Of a stretch of DNA of 64,000 nucleotides, positions 56,722 to 64,000 are shown one piece after another. The position numbers were made by a program, and so were the translations under genes. The DNA is from Corallococcus carmarthensis (lineage in GTDB: Bacteria > Myxococcota > Myxococcia > Myxococcales > Myxococcaceae), in contig NZ_RAWE01000014.1 in the NCBI RefSeq assembly GCF_003611695.1, forward strand, positions 1-64,000. The letters are read 5' to 3'. Every line of letters starts with the position of its first letter. Positions within the stretch are counted from its first letter, which is position 1. The notes beneath the pieces are model-generated. The model saw nothing but the letters and a program-made list of their open reading frames with translations, was not told where the DNA came from and did no database searches.

Positions 56722-58488
56722 ATGAATCGTGGGTCGCAGCGGAGTGTCTTCCTCCTTGGACTGCTGGCGCTGGCCGCGACAGCGCATGCCCAGACGCAGG
56801 AGGACTACCAGTTCCTGGATCACTGGGTGCTCAACAACAGCCAGGACCCGTTCCCGTACTACCTGGACGCGCGCAACGGCACTCCCTCGGGCAATGACTT
56901 GTCCCTGGTGGAAGACGCGGTGAAGAAGTCGTTCCAGGCCTGGCAGGACGTGGACTGCGCCTGGCCCGCCTTCACGTACAAGGGCCGCTCCACCATCGTC
57001 CCCATCCCGGACGTGAACGACCGGCTGGACGGCTTCAGCGTCGCCGCCGTCTGGGTCACCGACCCGAACAGCACCGAGTTCAAGGACGTGCTCAACGCCG
57101 GTGACAGCGTGGCGGCCGCGGTGCCGCTGCGCCACAGCGGCTACGTCTACCAGTGCGACATCTTCCTCAACGCCGTGAGCTACAAGTTCACGACGCTGTC
57201 CCCCACGCCCGCGGGCTTCATCGACATCCAGACGGCGGTGATGCGCGAGGTGGGCCACTGCCTGGGCCTGGGCAGCACGTTCTTCTACACGGACGCGGTG
57301 ATGTACTTCTCGCTGGACCCGGGCATGCAGCGGCGCACCCTGACGTCCTATGACAAGGGCGCGCTCTGCAAGCACTACCCCCAGACGGGCGCGGTGGGCT
57401 CGCCGTGTGACACCGCCGCGTGCGGCTCGGGGCTCACCTGCGTCACCACCCGGTCCACCACCAGCGGCGCCACGCAGAAGATCTGCTCCAAGGCGTGCCC
57501 GTCCGGCACGCCGGGCTTCTGCCCCGCGCCCTACCAGTGCATCGCCTCCACGCTCGTCTCCGGCTCGCAGTACGCGTGTCTGCCGGAGCCCTTCGGCACG
57601 GGCACCAAGGTGGGCAACCCCTGCGCCAACGCCACCACGTGCGGCGCGCCGGATTCGCGCTGCCTCACGGACGCGGACAAGACCACCGCCTTCCCGGCGT
57701 GGACGGACGGCTACTGCACGGAGTCCTGCATCGCCAACGCGGACTGCCCCACCGGCTCCACGTGCACGACGGTGGGCTCCGTGGGCAAGCGCTGTCTGAA
57801 GAACTGCCGCCCCGGCAAGGGCGACTGTCGCGCCAGCTATACCTGCACCACGCTGCCCGACAACGGCGGCGACGTGTGCGTCGCGGACTGCTCCACCAGC
57901 AGCGACTGCGGCGGCAACTACGCCTGCCGCTCGTGCGACCACGCCTGCGTGGCGCAGAAGTCGGGCACGCGCAACGTCGGTGACCCGTGCCTCCAGGATT
58001 CCGAGTGCGGCACCAACGTGCAGTGCCTGAAGCTCAACGGCAACCCGCAGGGCGTGTGCGCGGAGCCGTGCTCGGTGGCCACCTGCACGTGCAGCCCCGG
58101 CAACACCTGCCGCTCGGCGGGCACCGGCGAGGACCGCTTCTGCTTCCGCGACTGCGGCGCGGGCACCTGCTCCTCGCCGCTCCAGTGCGTGCCGTTCGCG
58201 GAAGGGACCGCCTGCATCGCCCCCTGCCGCACCAACCAGGACTGCCCCAACGGCCTGTTCTGCGGCAACGGCGGCAAGTGCGAGGACCCCTACGCGCCGA
58301 CGGACGGCGGCACCTGCGCCCTGTGCGGTGATGGCGGCACGCCGCCGCCCCCGCCGGTGGACGGCGGCACGGGGGGCTCGACGAACGAACCCGGTGGCTG
58401 CGGCTGCCAGAGCACGCCCGCCTCCGCGGCATTCCTCATGGGGCTGGGGGTGTTGTTCCTGGCCACCCGCAGAAGGAGGAACGGTTGA
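56722..58488 (+). CDS. MYXO-CTERM protein with degenerate metzincin domain
   Basis: 588 residues. Signal peptide to about 27. An archaemetzincin/matrixin-like domain (about 30-215) shows the helix MREVGHCLGLGS and Met-turn AVMYF (M194). The canonical zinc site HExxHxxGxxH reads R175-E-V-G-H179-C-L-G-L-G-S185, so two of three zinc His are missing. Six or more Cys-rich EGF-like or disulfide modules follow (about 225-545). A Gly/Pro linker and the MYXO-CTERM signal complete it: CGC, a membrane span, and RRRR. Anchored at the cell surface, then probably released. ATG 56722 is chosen over GTG 56713. Its stop overlaps the GspE-type ATPase start. Confidence 0.85.
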   Translation: MNRGSQRSVFLLGLLALAATAHAQTQEDYQFLDHWVLNNSQDPFPYYLDARNGTPSGNDLSLVEDAVKKSFQAWQDVDCAWPAFTYKGRSTIVPIPDVNDRLDGFSVAAVWVTDPNSTEFKDVLNAGDSVAAAVPLRHSGYVYQCDIFLNAVSYKFTTLSPTPAGFIDIQTAVMREVGHCLGLGSTFFYTDAVMYFSLDPGMQRRTLTSYDKGALCKHYPQTGAVGSPCDTAACGSGLTCVTTRSTTSGATQKICSKACPSGTPGFCPAPYQCIASTLVSGSQYACLPEPFGTGTKVGNPCANATTCGAPDSRCLTDADKTTAFPAWTDGYCTESCIANADCPTGSTCTTVGSVGKRCLKNCRPGKGDCRASYTCTTLPDNGGDVCVADCSTSSDCGGNYACRSCDHACVAQKSGTRNVGDPCLQDSECGTNVQCLKLNGNPQGVCAEPCSVATCTCSPGNTCRSAGTGEDRFCFRDCGAGTCSSPLQCVPFAEGTACIAPCRTNQDCPNGLFCGNGGKCEDPYAPTDGGTCALCGDGGTPPPPPVDGGTGGSTNEPGGCGCQSTPASAAFLMGLGVLFLATRRRRNG

Positions 58489-60323
58489 CCCAGGCGGCTC
58501 CCCCCGGAAGCAGCGCTCCCTCGCGCAGCGCCACGGACTTCACCCTGGGCTTCCTGCTGGAAGCCATGGTGGCCCAGCGCCTGCTGACCCCTCAGCAGGC
58601 GCAGGAGGTGCTGGCGCGGGAGCCCGCCGCGCGCGCTCGTGTGCTCAAGGCGCAGGGCGGAACGGGCAAGGACGCGGCCCGGTATGACGCGTCGCCCGTG
58701 GAGCTGGTCGCGGCCTTCCAGATTCCCGCGCCGGGCGGGCGGGGCGTGCTGGACGAGGACCGCGTCACGGAGGCCGCCGCGCGCGCCGCGGGGCTGGCCT
58801 ACCGGAAGCTGGACCCGCTGAAGATGGACATGGCGCTGGCCACCCGCACGGTGTCCCGGCCCTACGCGCAGAAGCACGTGCTGCTGCCCCTGGAGCGGAC
58901 CGAACAGGGGCGGCTGCGCGTGGCGGTGGCCAACCCCTTCGACCGCGAGCTCTTCGAGTCCTTCCACCGCCTCACCGGCGAGCCGGTGGAGCCCGTGCTG
59001 TCCGCGAAGACGGACATCCTGCGCTCCATCGCGGACATCTACGGCTTCAAGAAGACGCTGGCGAAGGCCGCGGACGACTTCGGCGACACGGCGTCGCAGG
59101 TCGCCAACTTCGAGCAGCTGGTGTCGCTCAGCGGCACCCAGGAGTTGGAGGCGTCCGACCGGCCGGTGGTGCAGGCGGTGGACTACCTGCTGCGCTACGC
59201 GTTCGACAACCGCGCGTCGGACATCCACATCGAACCCAAGCGGGCCACCGCGGTGGTGCGCCTGCGCATCGACGGCGTGCTGCACCCGGTGTACTCGCTG
59301 CCCGCGCAGGTGCACCCGCCCATCGTGTCGCGCGTGAAGATGCTGGCGCGCATCGACATCTCCGAGAAGCGCCGCCCCCAGGACGGCCGCATCAAGACGG
59401 AGCGCGACGGCCGCGAGGTGGAACTGCGCGTCTCCACGCTGCCCACCGCCTTTGGCGAGAAGGTGGTCATCCGCATCTTCGACCCGGAGACGCTGGTGCA
59501 GGACATCGCCCAGCTGGGCTTCGAACCGGACGAGAAGGGCCACTTCGAGTCGTGGATTGATCAACCCCACGGCCTCATCCTGGTGACGGGGCCCACGGGA
59601 AGCGGCAAGACGACGACGCTCTACTCCGCGCTCAAGGCGGTGGCGGGGCCGGACGTCAACGTCACCACGATTGAAGACCCCATCGAAATGGTGTGGGACA
59701 CCTTCAACCAGGTGCAGGTGCAGCCCAAGGTGGGCCTGGATTTCGCGGGCGCGCTGCGCCACATCCTGCGCCAGGACCCGGACGTCATCATGGTGGGCGA
59801 AATCCGCGACGCGGAGACGGCGGAGAACGCGCTCCAGGCCGCGCTCACCGGCCACCTGGTGCTCTCCACGCTGCACACCAACGACGCGCTGGGCGCGGTG
59901 GCGCGCATGAAGGACCTGGGGGTGCCGGCCTTCCTCCTGGCGCAGAGCCTGTTGGGCGTCATGGCCCAGCGCCTGCTCCGCCGCGTCTGCGTGCACTGCG
60001 CGGAAGAAGTGGTGCTCACGCCGGACGAACTGCTGGCCCTCCAGGCGCCCCTGCCGCTGTTGCCCGGCGGGGTGAAGCTGTCCAAGGGGGCGGGGTGCGT
60101 GCGCTGCCGGGGCACCGGCTTCTCCGGCCGCACCGGCGTCTTCGAAATCGTCTCCACCAACCGTGAAGTGCGCGAGCTCATCGCCCGCGAGGCGCCCTAC
60201 GAGCAGCTGATGCAGGCCGCGCGCAAGAGCGGCATGCGCACCCTGCGCGAGGCCGCCGTGCGCAAGCTGGCGCAGGGCCTCACCGCCTTCGACGAGGTGG
60301 TGCGGATGACGTCCGCCTTCTAG
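58485..60323 (+). CDS. GspE/PilB-family secretion ATPase
   Basis: 612 residues. Hexameric ATPase powering a type II secretion or type IV pilus assembly system. An N-terminal N1-like domain (about 15-180) precedes the catalytic core: DIHIEPKRATAVVRLRIDG, Walker A GPTGSGKTTT (369-378), TIEDPIE, Walker B-like IMVGEIRD and STLHTNDA (His box). Zinc-binding CxxC pairs are C502/C505 and C538/C541. Start is TTG 58485, set by AGGAGG at 58474-58479 and overlapping the preceding stop. Other secretion genes are not adjacent, so its machine is unclear. Confidence 0.93.
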   Translation: MTQAAPPGSSAPSRSATDFTLGFLLEAMVAQRLLTPQQAQEVLAREPAARARVLKAQGGTGKDAARYDASPVELVAAFQIPAPGGRGVLDEDRVTEAAARAAGLAYRKLDPLKMDMALATRTVSRPYAQKHVLLPLERTEQGRLRVAVANPFDRELFESFHRLTGEPVEPVLSAKTDILRSIADIYGFKKTLAKAADDFGDTASQVANFEQLVSLSGTQELEASDRPVVQAVDYLLRYAFDNRASDIHIEPKRATAVVRLRIDGVLHPVYSLPAQVHPPIVSRVKMLARIDISEKRRPQDGRIKTERDGREVELRVSTLPTAFGEKVVIRIFDPETLVQDIAQLGFEPDEKGHFESWIDQPHGLILVTGPTGSGKTTTLYSALKAVAGPDVNVTTIEDPIEMVWDTFNQVQVQPKVGLDFAGALRHILRQDPDVIMVGEIRDAETAENALQAALTGHLVLSTLHTNDALGAVARMKDLGVPAFLLAQSLLGVMAQRLLRRVCVHCAEEVVLTPDELLALQAPLPLLPGGVKLSKGAGCVRCRGTGFSGRTGVFEIVSTNREVRELIAREAPYEQLMQAARKSGMRTLREAAVRKLAQGLTAFDEVVRMTSAF

Positions 60324-60346
60324 CCGTCGCCTCCCGCAAACACGAA

Positions 60347-60373
60347 GGGCCCGCCGTACCGCACGGCGGGCCC
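60347..60373. terminator. Bidirectional hairpin terminator
   Basis: A perfect 11-pair stem, GGGCCCGCCGT and ACGGCGGGCCC, with loop ACCGC, between the convergent ATPase and outer-membrane genes. It can serve both strands. No long T-run on either side. Confidence 0.78.
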
Positions 60374-60403
60374 CACGTGTGAAACCCAGAAGGGCAGGGC
60401 GGT

Positions 60404-61936
60404 TTAGAAGCGCGCCTGCAGCAGCGTGTTGAAGCCCAGCGCGTGCGGCTTCTCGAAGTTCGGCTGCGCGATGCCCGTCACGTCGTCCTCGAACGTGGTC
60501 CGGTTGGTGTCGTACGTGTAGTAGACCTCGCCGACCGCCGCGACCGTCTCCGACAGGTCCCACCGGAAGGTGGCCTTGGCGGACAGGATGAGCTCCGCCT
60601 CGCAGGCGCCGGAGCCGCCGCAGGTGCTGGGCAGGATGCTCAGCTGGTTGGCGTCACGCACCACCACCGTGCGCGTGCCGGTGAGGCTGGGGGGCGGGTT
60701 GCTGCCGCCCACCAGCGGCACCGGGCTGCGGAAGGATGCCGGCTGCTGCACGCCGAAGATGAAGCCCGGCGTCAGGTGCAGCTTGGCCAGGTTGTAGTCC
60801 GCGCCGACCGCGCCGAAGATTTCCGGCTTCAGCACCGTGCCCGTGGGGAAGTCCTGGAACGGCGGGAAGCCCGGCACGTCGAACTGGATGAAGGACAGGC
60901 TGCGGTAGAGCGCCAGCACGTTGAAGCGCCACTGGTTGAGCTTCGCGCGGCCCTGCAGCGCGAAGGCCGTGGCCCCCTGGTACTTGGTGGCGCCGAACTT
61001 GTCCGGGTCCTGCAGCGACTGCGTCAGGTAGCTGCCCTCCAGCGACACGGAGTAGGACAGGCCGCCCGGGTACTGCTCCGGCGCGAAGAAGCGCTGGTAG
61101 ATTTCCGGGTCGTTCTTGTAGAGCCGGAAGTCCACGCTCGTGCCCACCGGCACGCCCACGTGGTAGACGATCTGCCCGGACACACCGGACGCGTTGACGG
61201 GCGCCTCGATGGACTGGTTCGCCAGACCCGGGACGATGCCCTTCTGGAAGTAGCCCGCGCCGGCCTCCACGCGCAGCGTCTCCAGGACGTCCCAGCCCGC
61301 GCCGGCCATCGCGCCGTAGAGCGTCTCCTGCTCCAGGATGAGGTCGTTGAGCACCAGCGCCGTCTTGCCGCCGATGTACGCGTACCAGCGGTCGCGCGTC
61401 AGCTGGAGCTTGGCGCCCGGCACACCCGCCGCGGTGGCGCGGTTGGTGAAGATGGGGCTGCCACCCCAGGAGATGCGGTACGCGTAACCCAGACGGAAGC
61501 GGTCCGCGGACACCGGGAAGCCGGTGAGCGAGATGCCTTCCTTCTCACCCCAGCCCGGCGGCTGGTAGTTCAGGCGCACGTAGCTGGAGTTGTCGAGGAT
61601 GTCGACACCGCCGGACGGGCGCTCCAACACCAGCAGCGTGAGGGCCGCCTCGGTGGTGAGGCCCTCGAAGAACGCCGGCATGCGCTTGTAGAGCACGATG
61701 TTCGACAGCGACTCGAACCCGGAGAACTTGGTGTTGAAGTTGTCGTAGAACTGCGTGTTCTGGTTACCCGCGCCAAAGCGTGCGTTGGGGCTGTTGGGAG
61801 TCGTCTCTCCCGCGCCCGCGAGCACGTTGTCGTCCGCGAAGACGAACGACAAACGGGTGTCCACGAAGTCCCCGGCCCATGCGGGCGCGGAAAGGGCTGT
61901 CAGGCCCGTCAGGGCCAGCGTCTGCAACGTTTTCAA
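60404..61936 (-). CDS. Outer-membrane beta-barrel protein
   Basis: 510 residues. Signal peptide (MKTLQTLALTGLTALSAPAWA) and C-terminal Phe in LLQARF, the barrel-assembly signal. Alternating strand pattern with aromatic girdles (RWYAYIGGKTAL, VYHVGVPVGTSVDFRLY, YSVSLEGSYLTQS, KATFRWDLSETVAAVGEVYYTY) suggests a large barrel. Start is TTG 61936, placed by GGAGGG four bases upstream; no ATG begins the signal. It follows the large lipoprotein gene on the same strand after two hairpins. Transport or adhesion role unknown. Confidence 0.82.
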   Translation of the reverse strand: MKTLQTLALTGLTALSAPAWAGDFVDTRLSFVFADDNVLAGAGETTPNSPNARFGAGNQNTQFYDNFNTKFSGFESLSNIVLYKRMPAFFEGLTTEAALTLLVLERPSGGVDILDNSSYVRLNYQPPGWGEKEGISLTGFPVSADRFRLGYAYRISWGGSPIFTNRATAAGVPGAKLQLTRDRWYAYIGGKTALVLNDLILEQETLYGAMAGAGWDVLETLRVEAGAGYFQKGIVPGLANQSIEAPVNASGVSGQIVYHVGVPVGTSVDFRLYKNDPEIYQRFFAPEQYPGGLSYSVSLEGSYLTQSLQDPDKFGATKYQGATAFALQGRAKLNQWRFNVLALYRSLSFIQFDVPGFPPFQDFPTGTVLKPEIFGAVGADYNLAKLHLTPGFIFGVQQPASFRSPVPLVGGSNPPPSLTGTRTVVVRDANQLSILPSTCGGSGACEAELILSAKATFRWDLSETVAAVGEVYYTYDTNRTTFEDDVTGIAQPNFEKPHALGFNTLLQARF

Positions 61937-61949
61937 ATTCCCTCCAGGA

Positions 61950-61970
61950 AGCGGTCCGGGGGAGACCGCT
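61950..61970 (-). repeat. Hairpin in leader of barrel gene
   Basis: AGCGGTC and GACCGCT, perfect seven-base arms, around a seven-base G-rich loop. It lies 14 bases upstream of the TTG start, close to the ribosome site, so it may affect translation. Confidence 0.5.
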
Positions 61971-61978
61971 CCTCCCAG

Positions 61979-62001
61979 CGCCCCGGCATACCGCCGGGGC
62001 G
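61979..62001 (-). terminator. Hairpin after the lipoprotein gene
   Basis: CGCCCCGGC and GCCGGGGCG form a perfect nine-pair stem with loop ATACC, 32 bases after the lipoprotein stop in the minus direction. No T-run follows, so readthrough into the barrel gene is possible. Confidence 0.55.
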
Positions 62002-62032
62002 CGCAATGCGACTGCTCAAAGGTGAATGGCGA

Positions 62033-64000
62033 CTACGGGCACGGCTTGATGGGCTTCGGGCACTCCATCCCGGGCCCCGGATAGCAGCACAGGTCGTCCT
62101 GGTCTCTCGGCAGGACGTTCCAGCGCGGACGCGCGGGACCCACGTGCTTCAGGTGGCCCACGACGTCGAAGGTGGCCGCGCGCAGCTGCTTGCACTGGAG
62201 CGCCTTCGCCGCGTCGGCGTCGTTCTCGTTGCAGTCCGGGTTCAGGTCCGGCACCGCGTCCTTGATCTGCAGGCTGATGCGCGAGCGCGTGTCCGGAGAC
62301 ACCGTGCAGCTGGCGTTGGCCGTGGCGGCGGCGTCGCGCACCAGCGCGACCGTCACCTCGGAGCCCTGCAGGGTGTACTCGAAGCGGGTGTTCGCGGGGA
62401 TGAGCGTGCCCGTCTGGTCCACCGTGACGGTGTCCGTACCGAAGCGCGCGCGCACCGGCTGGGTGCAGAGGATGTTCATCCGGTAGCCCTGGGGCAGCGT
62501 CTTCGAGGGCCTGACGGACGTGGTGCCCGCCGTGACGCTCATGATGCGGCCGGGGACGGACTCGTCCATGCCCGCGGAGGCGGGGCCGGTGGCGTTCATC
62601 TCCACCACGAACTGACCGAAGTTCGTGTACGTCGTCTTCTCCGCGCAGATGGTGCCGGCGTACTCGCCAATGCCCAGCGCGCAGTCGATGACGCACTTGC
62701 GCTCCGGCAGGTCCGGGTCATCCGCGGGCTCCGCGAAGCAGTTCTGCCAGCTGCGCGACGTGCCGCTGCCCACCGGGCAGAACATGGGCATCTCGTTGTT
62801 GCCGTTGGCGTCGCAGTTGCGGAAGACCTTGGGGAACTTCACCCGGCGCAGCTTCACCAGCGACGACTCCAGGCTCTCCATCTTGTAGTTCTTGTAGCTG
62901 TAGCCACACAGGATGTCGTCCAGGTACGGCGAACCGCTGTAGCCGCACAGCCGGCCGTTCACCTCCACCGGCGGGACCAGGTCCAGGTACTTGTTCCACT
63001 GGTCCTGGGGCAGCAGGCGGACGTTCTCGCGCAGCGTCCAGGCGGGGAAGCTCATCTGCGTGGTGTTGGTGAACTCCGCCACCGTGCCGGACAGCGTCCA
63101 GAGCAGGTCGCCGGAGTCCAGCCCTTCCGGGAAGGAGTAGTTGTAGATGTAGATGCTGTTGAAGCGGCCCGGGTTGTAGCCGTCCGGCTCCGCGGTCTGG
63201 ACGTTCGCGCCCGTGACGCTCTTCTCCAGCACGCGGCAGGCCGTCATGTCCGTGACGTAGAAGCCGCTGGAGTCCGTGCCCGTCACCAGCAGCATCATCT
63301 GCTTGCCGTTGTTGGGGTCGGACGGGTCGCAGTTCTGCGTCAGCGGCTCGCCGGCCTCCGGCGGGCGGCCCACGCGCATGAACTGCTTGGTGAAGACGCT
63401 CGTCTCCGAACCGCCCTCCGGCAGCTGGATGGTGGCGAGGGCGGGCTCCTCGAACCGGATGCCCGTGGACAGGCCCGTCGCCAGGGTGCGCGTGTCCGGC
63501 TCCTGGGGCAGCTGGGAGAGGTCACCCACGACGCCGCCGTCCGCGTAGTCCAGCTCCAGGTCCTGGTCCTGCACCCAGACGTGCGTCTCGCCGTACAGGT
63601 GGGCCACGCGCACGCTGCCGGTGCCCTTGCCGTTGGTGAGCTGCGCCCAGCGCTTGTTGTACTCACCGGTGAGGTCGCCCGGGATGACCCGGAACGACAC
63701 CGGCCCGTTGAAGGACGTCATCTCCCCGCCGGTGCCGTCCAGCGCGGTGATGGACAGACCGATGTCCACGTTCGTGCGGGGCAGGGTGTAGGGGCAGTCC
63801 GTCGTGCCGCGCACCGCGGGCGGCACCGCCGCCTGGTCGTTGCCGTACTTCGCGGCGCACGCGTTCACCACGGGCAGCAGCGCGGCCGGCGAATCCCCGG
63901 TGGTGATGCTGGTCACCTCCACGCGGAACGAGGTGAGTCCGACGGTCGTCTCGGACTCCTTCGTGTAGCAGCCGGCCGCCAGGGCCAGCGTGGACAGCAG
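62033..64000 (-). CDS. Large lipoprotein, 5' end outside window
   Basis: About 655 residues are visible and the frame continues past base 64000. The first visible residues LLSTLALAAGCYTKE are the end of a lipoprotein signal, so only a few codons are missing. The mature protein is rich in beta segments and Cys, with Ig-like stretches (PVSFRVIPGDLTG, VWVQDQDLELDYADG, GRPPEAGEPLTQNCDPS). No catalytic motif. It could be a surface lipoprotein delivered together with the following barrel protein, 96 bases downstream on the same strand. Family not recognised. Confidence 0.78.
   Translation of the reverse strand: MLSTLALAAGCYTKESETTVGLTSFRVEVTSITTGDSPAALLPVVNACAAKYGNDQAAVPPAVRGTTDCPYTLPRTNVDIGLSITALDGTGGEMTSFNGPVSFRVIPGDLTGEYNKRWAQLTNGKGTGSVRVAHLYGETHVWVQDQDLELDYADGGVVGDLSQLPQEPDTRTLATGLSTGIRFEEPALATIQLPEGGSETSVFTKQFMRVGRPPEAGEPLTQNCDPSDPNNGKQMMLLVTGTDSSGFYVTDMTACRVLEKSVTGANVQTAEPDGYNPGRFNSIYIYNYSFPEGLDSGDLLWTLSGTVAEFTNTTQMSFPAWTLRENVRLLPQDQWNKYLDLVPPVEVNGRLCGYSGSPYLDDILCGYSYKNYKMESLESSLVKLRRVKFPKVFRNCDANGNNEMPMFCPVGSGTSRSWQNCFAEPADDPDLPERKCVIDCALGIGEYAGTICAEKTTYTNFGQFVVEMNATGPASAGMDESVPGRIMSVTAGTTSVRPSKTLPQGYRMNILCTQPVRARFGTDTVTVDQTGTLIPANTRFEYTLQGSEVTVALVRDAAATANASCTVSPDTRSRISLQIKDAVPDLNPDCNENDADAAKALQCKQLRAATFDVVGHLKHVGPARPRWNVLPRDQDDLCCYPGPGMECPKPIKPCP

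Noticed and set aside
56722-58488. Active surface metalloprotease
   Set aside because: Two of the three zinc-binding His are replaced, so an active protease is not supported.

Overview
This is a roughly 70% GC chromosomal segment from a myxobacterium, most likely family Myxococcaceae (Corallococcus or Myxococcus type). The evidence is a CdnL/CarD-family protein, a MYXO-CTERM sorting signal (GCGC, one membrane span, RRRR), several FHA and PilZ proteins, many lipoproteins and beta-barrels, and strong third-position GC bias. No tRNA, rRNA, CRISPR array, insertion sequence or prophage gene was recognised. Nearly all DNA is coding. Only two gene-free stretches exceed 300 bases: 5283-5626 and 51447-51882.

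Layout. 1-5282: a CHASE3-GAF histidine kinase (cut by the left edge), a PAP2 phosphatase, and a LysR regulator divergent from a Tat-lipoprotein alpha/beta hydrolase. 5627-14804: an AddB-like Fe-S nuclease and an AddA-like helicase translationally coupled, then purA and a TPR protein. 14868-18310: small membrane, FHA, outer-membrane and CBM9-type lipoprotein genes. 18320-21042: comEC with a small coupled gene. 21231-24917: cdnL, an FHA/membrane protein and cysS. 24964-30834: an M28 peptidase and uvrB-uvrC. 30973-33556: DUF507, a repeat-rich secreted-type protein and a small unknown.

33567-41108 is a long minus-strand block. An operon of two DUF3108 paralogs around a DUF4091 glycosidase-like protein is followed, after a clear terminator, by porin, imelysin lipoprotein and di-heme DUF1111 oxidoreductase (probable iron acquisition). 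41400-45642: a zinc-ribbon protein, yggS-maf, a GAF-GGDEF diguanylate cyclase and a PpiD-like chaperone. 45872-51083: the elongasome operon mreC-mreD-mrdA-rodA ending in a PilZ gene. 51102-52739: an AT-hook/zinc-finger-like protein behind an unusual upstream region, trxA and an unknown. 52785-56650: heme operon hemX-hemA-hemC-hemD. 56722-60323: a MYXO-CTERM protein with a degenerate metzincin motif, coupled to a GspE/PilB ATPase. 60404-64000: a beta-barrel protein and a large lipoprotein cut by the right edge.

Most genes are housekeeping: recombination and nucleotide-excision repair, tRNA charging, heme and purine synthesis, rod-shape peptidoglycan synthesis. The less explained parts are the repair pair with nuclease and motor functions split between subunits, the DUF3108-DUF4091-DUF3108 operon, the TGTCT-rich region upstream of the AT-hook gene, the pseudo-metzincin, the nonapeptide-repeat protein, and a set of TAGNNT hexamers 7-12 bases before start codons that suggests leaderless transcripts.
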